In this document: positions 8,762 through 18,315 of the stretch, one piece after another
How positions within the stretch are numbered: position 1 is the first letter of the stretch
Layout of the letters: each line of letters opens with the position of its first letter
Origin: PALSA-1004 sp963829085
Lineage (GTDB): Bacteria > Pseudomonadota > Gammaproteobacteria > Burkholderiales > SG8-41
Assembly (NCBI GenBank): GCA_963829085.1
Contig: CAWHHJ010000015.1
Coordinates: forward strand, 310,001-374,000
Reading direction: 5' to 3'
DNA length: 64,000 nucleotides
The notes under the pieces: model-generated
What the model was told of the DNA's origin: nothing
Databases searched by the model: none
Seen by the model: the letters and a program-made list of their open reading frames with translations, nothing else
Position numbers and translations under genes: made by a program

Positions 8762-10987
8762 TCACTGCAACTGCCGGGTATCCTGCGCGGCAGCCACCTG
8801 GACATGAAGCGCAGACAGCATCGCCGGCTCATTCAGCAGCGCAAGCTTTTGGCGTGGCGTCAAAGAACCGGCTCCAGCGCTGAGGGCCCGCTCAGCCTCT
8901 TCCATGCTCGAGCGCCGCACTTCGCCCGCGGGAGTGGCGCGCTGTGGGGCTACCGCGCAGGCCAGTGCATTGGCTGTCGGGTCAGCGACGGCCGCGGCGA
9001 AATCCGGCAGCGGCGACGTGCTATTCAAGAGCTCCTGCATGCGGCGAATTTCCACGGGCGGCTGCGATTCTTCGGGTATTGCAAATAACCGACGTCTCTT
9101 CGTGCGGCGTCCAAGCGACACACGGCTCATGAACACGGAGAGCGGAATCGAGAGCACGAGAGCGCCGACGATTGGTAACAGCCACCACAGGTATGAGGGA
9201 CTTAGCCAGTACACGCCCGCTGCCCATGCGACCCCGAGCAGCGAGTGCCATCCGTGGCGGCGAATTGCTTCGCCCCAGGTTGTTTCTGCATCCTCGCGCG
9301 GCGGCGACTTCCATTGAATGCCCCACCCGGACAGCGCGGTGAGGACGAACTGCGTATGGAACAGCATGCGGATCGGCGCGAGCAGGGCCGAGGACACAAA
9401 CTCAGCCATCATGCTGGCCATTACTCTGAGAGTGCCGCCATATGCCTTGGCGCCGCGATACCAAAGCAGCAGACCGCTGGCAAGCTTGGGCGCAAACAAC
9501 AATGTCGCAGTCGTACTGAATAGCGCGATGGCGCGATCCGGCCGCCACTCGGGCCATAACGGAAACAGCTGGAACGGTGCGACAAAATATTCGGGCGTGC
9601 TCAAGGTATGGATCGCGAGCAACGCAGTCGAAAGTATCAGAAATAGGAACCAGAGCGGCGCCGACAGGTAAGCCATGACGCCGGTCACGAAGACTGCGCG
9701 ATGAGCAGGATGCAGGCCTTTCATCAGGAATAACCTGAAGTTCATCAGATTGCCCTGGCACCAGCGGCGATCACGCGCGAGCTCGTCGATGAGATTCGGC
9801 GGCACTTCTTCGTAGCTGCCAGGCAGGTCGTATGCAAGCCACACCGCCCACCCGGCGCGCCGCATGAGCGCGGCTTCGACGAAGTCGTGCGACAGTATCT
9901 CGCCTGACAGCGCGCCTTTACCCGGCAGGCGTTGCAGCGCGCAATGCTGCATGAAAGGTGCGACACGAATAATTGCGTTGTGTCCCCAGTAATGCGACTC
10001 GCCCAGCTGCCAGAAATGCAGTCCTGCCGTGAACAGCGGTCCGTAGAGACGACCGGCAAACTGTTGGACTCGCGCGTAGAGCGTTTCGCGGCCGGCGGCG
10101 ACCGGTGCGGTCTGGATGATGCCGGCTTCGGCGTTTGCTTCCATGAGCTGGACAAGGCGAGTGAGGCACTCGCCGCTCATGATGCTGTCAGCGTCGAGCA
10201 CTATCATGTACCGATAATTTTTCCCCCAGCGGCGGCAGAAGTCGGCGATGTTGCCGCTCTTGCGCTTAATGCGGTGCTGCCGGCGGCGGTAGAAAATGTG
10301 TCCGAAGCCACCGACAGCCTGGCATAGCTGGTGCCACGCATGCGGCTCGGCAACGCAGGTGTCGGGATCGTTGCTGTCGCTCAAGATGTAAAAATCAAAA
10401 CATCGCGCGGCCGGAGTCCGCGCGAGCGATTCGTAAGTCGCTCGCAGCCCGGCAAATACGCGCGCTACGTTCTCGTTGTACACGGGCATGACGACTGCTG
10501 TTCGCGCGGTCTCGTCAAGACGCGTGTCCGGCGCGGCAGTTGCGCTTATCGCGTAGTGGTCATGACGGGTCCACAGCACGAGAAAGCCCATCATTGCGGT
10601 CCAGAACCCGGCCGAAATCCAGCCGAAGAGAATTGCAAAAAGAATCAGAATTGCGATCTCGACCGGTTGCCGACCTTGGTACGGCAGCACCGATGCCATG
10701 AAGTCAGTCGCGATCCACGTCTGCACGAGCACGAGCGTGAGCAGGCAAATCCGCCGGACTGCCGCCGTGCGATGCCAGTGGTGGAGCGCAGGAACCGGAC
10801 CGACAGTGGGCGCGGCTTTCTCATGTGCATGGGCGCGGCCCGACCATGGCCGCGGCGCCATCGGCGTACGGTTGAGCGGAGGCGCCATGGCGAGACGCAC
10901 TTGGCTGCGCTTCATGTCTGGCGCAGCCGCTTTATCCGGGCCCGGCACGTTAACCGCATCCGGCCAGCGCGGTGACGCACGGCTCAT
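8762..10987 (-). CDS. opgH: Osmoregulated periplasmic glucan glucosyltransferase OpgH
   Basis: An inner-membrane family 2 glycosyltransferase that makes the beta-1,2-glucan backbone of osmoregulated periplasmic glucans from UDP-glucose. It has two N-terminal membrane helices, a cytoplasmic catalytic domain opening with VVMPVYNE, the metal-binding ILDADSIM, and the processive signature DRRWCQGN. About six C-terminal helices follow. I choose the start at 10987, because its ATG overlaps the opgG stop as ATGA; an upstream start at 11011 would add eight residues. Overlap with opgG implies translational coupling. Length (741 aa) is normal for OpgH. Confidence 0.92.
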   Translation of the reverse strand: MSRASPRWPDAVNVPGPDKAAAPDMKRSQVRLAMAPPLNRTPMAPRPWSGRAHAHEKAAPTVGPVPALHHWHRTAAVRRICLLTLVLVQTWIATDFMASVLPYQGRQPVEIAILILFAILFGWISAGFWTAMMGFLVLWTRHDHYAISATAAPDTRLDETARTAVVMPVYNENVARVFAGLRATYESLARTPAARCFDFYILSDSNDPDTCVAEPHAWHQLCQAVGGFGHIFYRRRQHRIKRKSGNIADFCRRWGKNYRYMIVLDADSIMSGECLTRLVQLMEANAEAGIIQTAPVAAGRETLYARVQQFAGRLYGPLFTAGLHFWQLGESHYWGHNAIIRVAPFMQHCALQRLPGKGALSGEILSHDFVEAALMRRAGWAVWLAYDLPGSYEEVPPNLIDELARDRRWCQGNLMNFRLFLMKGLHPAHRAVFVTGVMAYLSAPLWFLFLILSTALLAIHTLSTPEYFVAPFQLFPLWPEWRPDRAIALFSTTATLLFAPKLASGLLLWYRGAKAYGGTLRVMASMMAEFVSSALLAPIRMLFHTQFVLTALSGWGIQWKSPPREDAETTWGEAIRRHGWHSLLGVAWAAGVYWLSPSYLWWLLPIVGALVLSIPLSVFMSRVSLGRRTKRRRLFAIPEESQPPVEIRRMQELLNSTSPLPDFAAAVADPTANALACAVAPQRATPAGEVRRSSMEEAERALSAGAGSLTPRQKLALLNEPAMLSALHVQVAAAQDTRQLQ

Positions 10988-12495
10988 TCCTGCTGCAGTA
11001 TGTAACTCCATGTCTCCGATATCGTTTCATTGTTGTGACGCAGAAACCCCCGCAGTTCCACCAGTTTTTTATCGTCGATGCGACGAAATCTGAGCGCAAC
11101 CCGCCAACCGCCGGTAACTTCGTTGCGGTAAGCGATGTTTTCAAGCAGCTGTCCATTTGAGTCGGTCGAGAATACGCTTTCCACTTTGGCGTCAGGCGGC
11201 AACTTCCTTAACGCAGGACCTTCGAAATCGACCATGAAGCCAATCGCAGCTTTGTCCGGTGTGCGCTGGTAGCCGGTGCCCCGGCGCGTCTGGACGACAT
11301 ACGACTGCGGCGGCTTCGTCTCGAGATCCTTCTGCCATAACACCTGATACTCGAGCTCCAGCGGCTGTTTGGACGTCACCGGGTTGTCGGGCACCCAGAA
11401 GGCGACGATGTTGTCGTTGGTTTCATCCGGCGTCGGTATCTGGACAAGCTCGACTTTTCCGGCGCCCCATTTGCCTTTTGGCACCACCCACATACTTGGG
11501 CGCAGCTCGTAGCGCGATTCCAGATCTTCATAGTGCGAAAACATCCGGTCGCGCTGCATCATGCCAAACCCCAACGGATTCGGCATGGCAAACGATGTGA
11601 CCAGCAGGCGCCGCGCATTGATAAACGGCCGCCATATCCATTCACCGTTCTCCATATGGAGCGACAGGCCGTCGGAGTCATGAACCTCGGGACGGTAGTC
11701 GGCCACTGTTGAGCGCTGGTTCTCACCCGCGAGGAACATGCCGGTAAGCGGCGCAATGCCAGCCTTCGCAATGTTGTCGCGCGGATGCAGCTGCATGCGA
11801 ACATCCAGTCCCGTCTCGATACCGGGTTGCAAGACGAACCGATAAGCGCCGGTAACGCTTTTCGAGTCGAGCAATGCGTAAATGACAAGCTGCTGCGCCT
11901 TGGGCGTTGGCCGTTCGATCCAGAATTCGACGAAACGCGGAAATTCCTCGCCGGAAGCAAGCCCGGTATCGATTGCCAGTCCGCGCGACGACGAACCATA
12001 ACGCTGACCTTTGCCGATCGCGCGAAAATAACTTGCGCCCAGGAAGACGACCGTTTCATCCTTGTACCTAGGAGTATTGAGCGGGTAATGAACACGAAAT
12101 CCGCCGAAGCCCGCGTCTTTGACGGCCTGCGGCGGTAATTTGTTCGCGCCGTAATCAAAGTCATCGGGGTTGAACCTCACCCGCTGCACGCCGCCCGCCG
12201 TAATCTCGTTTATTTGTACCGGAAAGTTGAAATAGAACCCGGCATGAAAAAAAGCGAGCTCGAACAGCAGCCCCGCGCCACGCCAGTGATACTTCTGCGG
12301 CTTGAAGCGAATGTCTCGGTACTGATCATAGGTCAGCGCTTGCAGCTCTTTCGATAACGTGACGGGCGGATTTTCATACGGCTTGCTCGCAAGCTGGCGC
12401 GCCCGTTGTGAGACGTCTGCAAAGTCGAACCCGTGCGCGCTCGCGCATACCGCTAAAAGAAAAAGACCGTGCGCTAGTCGTGATCCGAACCGCAT
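10984..12495 (-). CDS. opgG: Periplasmic glucan biosynthesis protein OpgG
   Basis: A periplasmic protein needed, with OpgH, for synthesis or branching of osmoregulated periplasmic glucans. It carries a signal peptide (GLFLLAVCASAHG, cleaved before FDFADV) and the OpgG/OpgD fold, recognisable from YDQYRDIRFKP near the N-terminus, ARYFRAIGKG-like YFRAIGKGQRYG, and the C-terminal Ig-like part. I prefer the ATG at 12495 because it places a short basic n-region (MRFGSRLAHG) directly before the hydrophobic core; an in-frame ATG at 12522 would add nine residues. It is the first gene of the opgG-opgH operon. Confidence 0.9.
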   Translation of the reverse strand: MRFGSRLAHGLFLLAVCASAHGFDFADVSQRARQLASKPYENPPVTLSKELQALTYDQYRDIRFKPQKYHWRGAGLLFELAFFHAGFYFNFPVQINEITAGGVQRVRFNPDDFDYGANKLPPQAVKDAGFGGFRVHYPLNTPRYKDETVVFLGASYFRAIGKGQRYGSSSRGLAIDTGLASGEEFPRFVEFWIERPTPKAQQLVIYALLDSKSVTGAYRFVLQPGIETGLDVRMQLHPRDNIAKAGIAPLTGMFLAGENQRSTVADYRPEVHDSDGLSLHMENGEWIWRPFINARRLLVTSFAMPNPLGFGMMQRDRMFSHYEDLESRYELRPSMWVVPKGKWGAGKVELVQIPTPDETNDNIVAFWVPDNPVTSKQPLELEYQVLWQKDLETKPPQSYVVQTRRGTGYQRTPDKAAIGFMVDFEGPALRKLPPDAKVESVFSTDSNGQLLENIAYRNEVTGGWRVALRFRRIDDKKLVELRGFLRHNNETISETWSYILQQE

Positions 12496-12522
12496 GACTT
12501 GACACTTCACTGTTATGCGCAC

Positions 12523-12815
12523 AACAAAGCCGCTGCGCGGCCTCGAATCGAACGCTGTCGACGCTTAGTAATCGCTGGGCGTCATTCAACCTGCACCACG
12601 CAGGTGCGGGGTATCGGACAAGCACTGTACATCATGTAGGAGCGCCCGGCGCGCTCGGAACACAGTCAATTGCTGAAATTCAAGCGCTTGTAGCGAGAGA
12701 CCGCATCTCGGGCGTCGCCTTCTAGCATGTGTCTGCGCGTCGGCGGAATAGCAAATGGCGGTTAGTGGTAAGCTGGAGGCCTAATAAAGTTGCCGGCATT
12801 GCATCGACACCATAA
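12523..12815. other. Divergent intergenic region opgG / DUF1178
   Basis: About 290 bases between two genes transcribed away from each other. It must hold promoters for both, but I see no convincing -35/-10 pair and no RNA gene. Confidence 0.4.
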
Positions 12816-13265
12816 ATGATCGTATTCAATCTGAGTTGTAATAATGAGCATCGCTTCGAGGGGTGGTTTGTTTCGGCGGCGGATTATGACCGCCAGCAAC
12901 AGGCCGCGCTGCTGAATTGCCCGGTTTGCGGCAGCAAGGATGTTAACAAGGGGCTGCATGCGCCGTACGTAAACACGGGTACTGCGGTGCAGGTAACGGA
13001 GCAGCCCCGCAAGGCAGAAAAACCGCCGGCGCAGTACGTCAATATGGGTGAGGAAATCACCAAGCTCATCGAGCACGTTATTGCTAACACGGAAGACGTC
13101 GGGACCGCTTTCCCCGAGGAAGCGCGCAAGATCCACTACAAAGAGGCGCCGGAGCGCAAGATTCGAGGCAGTGCCTCATCCGACGAGGTGCATGAACTGC
13201 GCGACGAAGGCATCGAGGTTGTCGCGCTTCCGGTGCCGCGTCATTTAGTCGACAAGACACACTAG
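12816..13265 (+). CDS. DUF1178 family protein
   Basis: A 149-residue cytoplasmic protein of the proteobacterial DUF1178 family, function unknown. The start MIVFNLSCNNEHRFEGWF and LNCPVCGS put Cys8 with Cys35 and Cys38, a likely zinc-ribbon. The middle (VNMGEEITKLIEHV) and the end (PEEARKIHYKEAPERKIRG) are the conserved blocks of the family. It precedes the acyl-CoA synthetase gene by 43 bases, but a GC-rich inverted repeat lies between them, so co-transcription is uncertain. Confidence 0.88.
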   Translation: MIVFNLSCNNEHRFEGWFVSAADYDRQQQAALLNCPVCGSKDVNKGLHAPYVNTGTAVQVTEQPRKAEKPPAQYVNMGEEITKLIEHVIANTEDVGTAFPEEARKIHYKEAPERKIRGSASSDEVHELRDEGIEVVALPVPRHLVDKTH

Positions 13266-13293
13266 CCGGGCGCCACTCGACAGTCCGCCCGGC
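13265..13293 (+). terminator. GC-rich hairpin after DUF1178
   Basis: GCCGGGCG (13265-13272) and CGCCCGGC (13286-13293) form an 8-bp stem with a 13-base loop starting at the last base of the DUF1178 stop codon. No T-run follows, so it may be a weak or factor-dependent terminator. Confidence 0.35.
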
Positions 13294-13308
13294 GCCAGGA
13301 GCTAGGCA

Positions 13309-15423
13309 ATGTGCTCGTCCGGTGTGGCGACGGCAAAGAATACGCTCGGCGCACTGCTCAGCCCGCGCTCCATTGCTATCCTCGGCGCGTCCGCAGACTT
13401 CTCCAAGGTGAATGGCCGGCCGCTCAAGCATCTTCTCGAAAAGGGCTATGCCGGCGGCATTTATCCCGTCAATCCCAAATACCGGTCAATTAACGGAACG
13501 ACTTGTTTTGCGGCGATCGAGGAGCTTCCACGGGACATCGATCTCGCGATCGTAGCTGTGCCGGCAAAATTCGTCGCCGAGTCGTTGCGCGCTCTCGGTC
13601 AGCGCGGCGTCAAATCCGCGATCGTTTTCAGCTCTGGTTTTGCAGAGACCGGGCCAGCAGGCCGGGCGCTCGAGTCGTCGGTCAGCGCTATTGCGCGCGA
13701 ATACTCTATGCGCCTCTGCGGTCCGAATTGTCTGGGGCTTATTAACGCCTTCGACCGCGTCATCGCGACCTTCGGACAGTACGCGGACGGTGCAACGCCG
13801 CCGGGCCCTGTGGGTTTCGTGACTCAATCGGGCGCATTCGGCACTGCAATCGCCGCGCTTGCTCGTCGCCGGGATTTAGGGCTCGGTTTCTTCGTGAATA
13901 CCGGCAACGAAAGCGATGTCACGTTCGCGCAAGTCATGCACGAAGTGCTTGCAGATCCGCGCATCAAAGTAGGCGCTGGATATATCGAAGGCTTGCGCGA
14001 CGGCAGTGAGCTCATTACGTTGGCTGACGCTGCGCTTGATCTCGGCAAACCGCTCGTGCTCGCGAAGGTCGGGCGCAGCAGCGCCGGGGCCCGCGCGGCA
14101 GCGTCTCACACTGGAGCGCTGGCAGGTGCGGATGCCGTATTCGATGGCGTCATTCGTCAGCGCGGCATTCTTCGCGCGCGCAACGAGGAACACATGCTCG
14201 ACATGGTCGAGGCTTTCGCGTACTGCGCATTGCCGCAGGGCGCCGGCCTCGGCATCATCACTCAATCCGGCGGTGCGGGCGTATTAATGGCCGATCATGC
14301 GGAAGCGCTCGGCCTTACTGTGCCGGTGCTCGGTGTTCACACGCAGCAGGCGCTGCAGAAGACGATTCCCGGTTTCGGCGCGAGCGCTAATCCTGTCGAT
14401 ATCACAGGTCAGTTTGTCGCAGACCCGGCGCTGCTGCGTGATAGCGTGCGTATCGTGATGGATGATCCGCAAGTATATATCGGCATCATCTGGCTACAGT
14501 TGATGGATGCGTATGTCGATACGCTGCTGGACATCTTCGCCGAAATCAAGACGCAGGTCTCGAAACCGTTCGTCGTGTGCTGGGTCGCGGCTTCGGATCT
14601 CGCCTTGCGCGGTTTGCGTGAGCGCGGCATTGCCGTCTTGCGTGGTGCCGAGCCGGCAGTCGACGCTGTCGCGGCGCTCGTTCGATATGCGGAAATGCGA
14701 CGTCATTGGCAGATGGATCAAATCAATCGGAGGCATCCGACGGGGCGCGTATCGAGCGTTGGTTCGGCTTCCGGTGTAGTACCGTCGATAGAAGCGGCGC
14801 AGGTGCTTGAAGCACATGGCGTACACCTTGCCCACGCGGACCTCGCCACGAACAAGGCGGATGCAGTTGCTTGTGCGCATCGCATTGGTTACCCGGTCGC
14901 GCTCAAAATCGAATCCGCTCAGATCCCGCACAAAACCGAAGCGGGCGGCGTCATGCTGGGAATCAACGACGAAGCAGCGCTGGCGGTTGCTTACAAGCAG
15001 ATCGTCGCGAATGCAGCGCGCTATGCGCCGAATGCAAACGTGGCGGGCGTTTTGATACAGAAAATGGCGGCGGATGGTGTCGATATGGTCGTCGGTCTGC
15101 AGAACGATGCGGTATTCGGTATCGTTGTGATGGTCGGCATAGGCGGAATCCACGTCGAGATTTTGAAGGATGTTGTCTTCCGTACAGCACCGGTTACAGA
15201 ATCGGAAGCAGGGCGCATGCTGGACGAACTCAAGGCGAAAGCGATACTCGATGGCGCGCGCGGGCGGCCGGCTGTGGACCGCAGCGCGTTAATCACATTG
15301 TTAGTCGCCGTATCGCAATTCGGCGCCGGCGCGAGCGAATGGCTGGCGCAACTCGATTTGAACCCGGTACGCGTTAGCGATGCTGGCGCTGTTGCCGTCG
15401 ATTGGCTGATGATACGAAGATGA
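13309..15423 (+). CDS. Acyl-CoA synthetase (NDP-forming), fused alpha-beta type
   Basis: A 704-residue cytoplasmic enzyme of the ADP-forming acetyl/acyl-CoA synthetase family, which interconverts acyl-CoA plus ADP and Pi with acid, CoA and ATP. The N-terminal CoA-binding Rossmann domain starts at LLSPRSIAILGAS (17-29). Succinyl-CoA-ligase-like domains follow, with the phosphorylated histidine expected at His267 in ASHTGALAG. The C-terminal ATP-grasp domain (from about residue 485) contains YPVALKIES and PHKTEAGGV. All expected motifs are intact. The next gene starts inside its stop codon (ATGA at 15420-15423), so this is the first gene of an operon. The acid substrate cannot be read from sequence. 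Confidence 0.85.
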   Translation: MCSSGVATAKNTLGALLSPRSIAILGASADFSKVNGRPLKHLLEKGYAGGIYPVNPKYRSINGTTCFAAIEELPRDIDLAIVAVPAKFVAESLRALGQRGVKSAIVFSSGFAETGPAGRALESSVSAIAREYSMRLCGPNCLGLINAFDRVIATFGQYADGATPPGPVGFVTQSGAFGTAIAALARRRDLGLGFFVNTGNESDVTFAQVMHEVLADPRIKVGAGYIEGLRDGSELITLADAALDLGKPLVLAKVGRSSAGARAAASHTGALAGADAVFDGVIRQRGILRARNEEHMLDMVEAFAYCALPQGAGLGIITQSGGAGVLMADHAEALGLTVPVLGVHTQQALQKTIPGFGASANPVDITGQFVADPALLRDSVRIVMDDPQVYIGIIWLQLMDAYVDTLLDIFAEIKTQVSKPFVVCWVAASDLALRGLRERGIAVLRGAEPAVDAVAALVRYAEMRRHWQMDQINRRHPTGRVSSVGSASGVVPSIEAAQVLEAHGVHLAHADLATNKADAVACAHRIGYPVALKIESAQIPHKTEAGGVMLGINDEAALAVAYKQIVANAARYAPNANVAGVLIQKMAADGVDMVVGLQNDAVFGIVVMVGIGGIHVEILKDVVFRTAPVTESEAGRMLDELKAKAILDGARGRPAVDRSALITLLVAVSQFGAGASEWLAQLDLNPVRVSDAGAVAVDWLMIRR

Positions 15424-16052
15424 ACAGACGACGGACGTTGTGCGCGGTCACACCATCGATCTACGTGATGGCGGTTGCCGTTGTGATGTCCCTGACATCA
15501 TCGCGTGACGTGCTGTCGCAGGTGCATTCGAAACCGGTTACCGATTCCACGGTTCTCTACGAGCTCGAAGGGTACACCGTGCTGCCGCCGCCCGGCAAAA
15601 ACTGGTTTGAGATGCGGCGTGATCGTCGGCAGGCATTGTTCGGCAAGAAAATCGAATCGCCGACGCATTCGTTTGCGGCGGCGGCTGTGTCTGCGACGCT
15701 TGGACAGAAATTCGAAAACCGGACGGAATTCGAGGCCTATGTGCGCAACTTGAAAGCGCAGGATGTCGACTCGGCCCGCTACCGTCTCGTCGAATATGTC
15801 GCCGAGCCGGAGATGCCTTACGCCGCGTGGTGCGTCCGCTATCGGACCACTGCGCAGGATCGCCAGGCGCCATACGCACAGGGAACGGTGCTGCTTCTGG
15901 AGCACGCAGGCATCGCATGCGTGCATCCGGACAAGACCGACCTTATTGTCGATGTCGGTTTTTCCGAGCGCGGACGACCTGCGGAATTCAGTTCGGAGTT
16001 GCGCAGTGAAGGTGAGAGCTTTATGCGCAGCCTCAAATTCCTGCCGCAGTAA
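15420..16052 (+). CDS. Conserved exported protein of unknown function
   Basis: A 210-residue protein I do not recognise. Residues about 8-32 form a signal peptide or anchor (hydrophobic IYVMAVAVVMSLTSS), so the rest should be periplasmic. The body is alpha/beta-like with two Cys (AAWCVRYR, AGIACVHP) that could pair. I choose the ATG at 15420 overlapping the previous stop rather than the one at 15402. Its own stop overlaps the next start (TAATG at 16050-16054). It thus lies, translationally coupled, between acyl-CoA synthetase and threonine ammonia-lyase, but the context does not reveal a role. Confidence 0.7.
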   Translation: MNRRRTLCAVTPSIYVMAVAVVMSLTSSRDVLSQVHSKPVTDSTVLYELEGYTVLPPPGKNWFEMRRDRRQALFGKKIESPTHSFAAAAVSATLGQKFENRTEFEAYVRNLKAQDVDSARYRLVEYVAEPEMPYAAWCVRYRTTAQDRQAPYAQGTVLLLEHAGIACVHPDKTDLIVDVGFSERGRPAEFSSELRSEGESFMRSLKFLPQ

Positions 16053-17267
16053 TGTTCCCGGATTTGCGCGCGATCGAAGAAGCAGCGCGCGCATTACGCG
16101 GTGCGATCGTCGATACGCCATGTCTTTATTCGCGCACACTGTCGAACGTCACCGGTGCGGAGGTATATCTCAAATTCGAAAATCTTCAGTTCACGGCGTC
16201 CTTCAAGGAGCGTGGCGCACTCAATAAGTTGCTTTCGCTAAATTCCCGCGATCGGCAGAACGGCGTGATCGCGGCCTCTGCGGGAAATCATGCGCAAGGG
16301 GTCGCCTATCATGCAAACCGCCTGGGCATCCCGGCAGTAATTGTGATGCCGCGTTACACCCCCAACATCAAGATTGAACGCACGCGGAGCCATGGCGCCG
16401 AAGTGCTGCTGCACGGCGAGGACTTCGATGCCGCCAGCGCGCACGCTGATACGCTTGCATCACAGCGCGGCTTGACGCTCGTACATCCCTATGACGACCC
16501 TGAAATCATCGCAGGTCAGGGCACGATCGCACTGGAAATATTAGAGGCGTATCCGCGACTTGAAATGTTAGTCGTCCCGATTGGCGGCGGCGGATTGATC
16601 TCCGGCATGGCAACCGCGGCGAAGGCCATCAAGCCGGACATCGAAATCGTAGGCGTGCAAACGCAGCGCTATCCGTCGATGTATTGCGCAGTTCGCGACG
16701 CGCCGGCAGCTTTCGGGCCGAGTACCTATTGCCGAGGGCATCGCCGTGGGTAAGCCGGGCAAACTGACGCTGCCGATTGTGCGCAGACTCGTCGACGATA
16801 TCGTGCTTGTCAGCGAAGGCGCGCTTGAGAAAGCGATTGTGCTCTTGCTTGACGTCGAAAAAACGGTGTCGGAAGGCGCCGGTGCGGCCGGCCTCGCAGC
16901 GCTGATCGAATCGCCCCATCGCTTCGCCGGTAAGCACGTGGGACTTGTGCTGTGCGGCGGAAACATCGATCTGCTCATGCTCGCGGAGATCATAGAACGC
17001 GGGTTGGTCCGGACCGGTCAACTTACACGACTCACCGTGGAAATTCGCGACCTGCCGGGCGCACTTGCGAAAGTCACTGCATGCATTGCCGGCGCGCACG
17101 CCAATATCGAAGAAGTGCATCATCAGCGCAAATTCACGCGCCTGCCGCTCGAGTCAACGGAAGTCGAATTCGTCCTGCAGACGCGCAATCGCGCGCATGG
17201 CGCCGAAGTCATCACTGCCTTGCACGCGAACGGGTTTCACGCGCGCCTTAACGATGCAAGCGATTGA
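16052..17267 (+). CDS. Threonine ammonia-lyase (ACT domain), interrupted by a frameshift
   Basis: A PLP-dependent threonine dehydratase making 2-oxobutanoate and ammonia. The PLP lysine is K52 in SFKERGA, with SAGNHAQGVAYHA and the phosphate-binding GGGGLISG also present. The C-terminal part has an ACT regulatory domain (RLTVEIRDLPGALAKVTA). A single extra T at about 16727 breaks the frame: the first part runs on to a stop at 16753, and the second part is open from before 16746. Removing one base restores PSTIAEGIAVGKPG and a 404-residue protein, the normal length for this short, biosynthetic/catabolic type. It is the last gene of the operon with the acyl-CoA synthetase. Either an assembly error or a recent mutation is possible. 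Confidence 0.85.
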
Positions 17268-17313
17268 ATGACATCGGTTGCGGCCGCACTGCGATTTGGT
17301 GTCGATGAGTGTT

Positions 17314-18315
17314 CTAATTGGCCGTGATTCCGGCCGCGCGAATGACCTTGCGCCAACGATCGAAATCGACGCGCATGTATTGCGCGAGCTGTTCCGGCGT
17401 TCCAGGCGCAGGCTCGGCACCCTGACCGACGAGTTTTTGAGCGAGATCGGGATCGCGCATTATCTTGACCACTTCGGTATTAAGTTTGCTGATGATCGCT
17501 CGAGGCGTCGCAGCCGGTGCGAAGAGCGCGTTCCAGTTTACGTATTCGAATCCCGGGTAACCTGATTCTGCGACCGTCGGCACCTCCGGTGCGGACAGCG
17601 AACGCCGCGCGCTGCTGACAGCAATCGCTTTGAGACGGCCGGCTTTGACCTGCGGCATTACCGACGGAATACTGATGAATAAGAGTTGTACCTGGCCGGC
17701 GATGAGGTCTGTCAATGCCGGTGCGCCACCCTTGTATGGGACGTGCACGACGTTGATGCCGGTGGCCGCTTTGAAAAGTTCAAGCCCGAGATGCGTTGCT
17801 GTACCGGTGCCGCTGGAAGCGAAATTAAGCTGCCCTGGCTTTGACTTTGCAAGCGCGACGAGCTCGCGAACATTGCTGGCCGCCAGTGCGGGATGCGCAA
17901 CAAGAATTTGCGGATTGATGACCAGCATGCTGATTGGCGCAAAGTCCTTGAACGGATCGTATGAGAGCTTTGCGTGAAGCGATGGATTGATGCTCATTCC
18001 ACCGGCGGTACCGATCAGCAGGTTATAACCATCCGGCGCGGAGTGCGCGACGATCTCGGTGCCCACAATGCCGCCTGCACCGCCGCGATTGTCGATGATG
18101 ACCGGCTGCCCCCATGTGGTCGAGAGTGACTGGCTGATCGGGCGCGCGACGGCGTCAGTCGGGCCTCCCGCAGGGAAGGTGACTACAATGCGGATGGGCT
18201 TGTCCGGATAGCTCTGTGCCAACGATGCATCGGCGGACGTCAGCAAAACTGCAACCAGCAAAACCACAGCGCATCGCGCGCTGACCGCACCGATCAAGCG
18301 CGAGTTACGGTTCAT
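17314..18315 (-). CDS. Bug/TctC-family periplasmic solute receptor (1)
   Basis: A 333-residue extracytoplasmic receptor of the Bug (TctC) family, which binds carboxylates, amides or aromatic acids in Betaproteobacteria. It has a signal peptide ending ASLAQSYPDKP, then the family blocks IRIVVTFPAGGPTD, VIIDNRGGAGGIVGTE, APDGYNLLIGT and VHVPYKGGAPAL. I choose the ATG at 18315, which overlaps the stop of the next upstream receptor as ATGA; an upstream start at 18354 would spoil the signal peptide. It is the last of three tandem receptors. No TctA/TctB permease genes are in the window. The ligand is unknown. Confidence 0.85.
   Translation of the reverse strand: MNRNSRLIGAVSARCAVVLLVAVLLTSADASLAQSYPDKPIRIVVTFPAGGPTDAVARPISQSLSTTWGQPVIIDNRGGAGGIVGTEIVAHSAPDGYNLLIGTAGGMSINPSLHAKLSYDPFKDFAPISMLVINPQILVAHPALAASNVRELVALAKSKPGQLNFASSGTGTATHLGLELFKAATGINVVHVPYKGGAPALTDLIAGQVQLLFISIPSVMPQVKAGRLKAIAVSSARRSLSAPEVPTVAESGYPGFEYVNWNALFAPAATPRAIISKLNTEVVKIMRDPDLAQKLVGQGAEPAPGTPEQLAQYMRVDFDRWRKVIRAAGITAN

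Noticed and set aside
10331..10975. 214-codon plus-strand frame over opgH
   Set aside because: Antisense of a clearly conserved gene.
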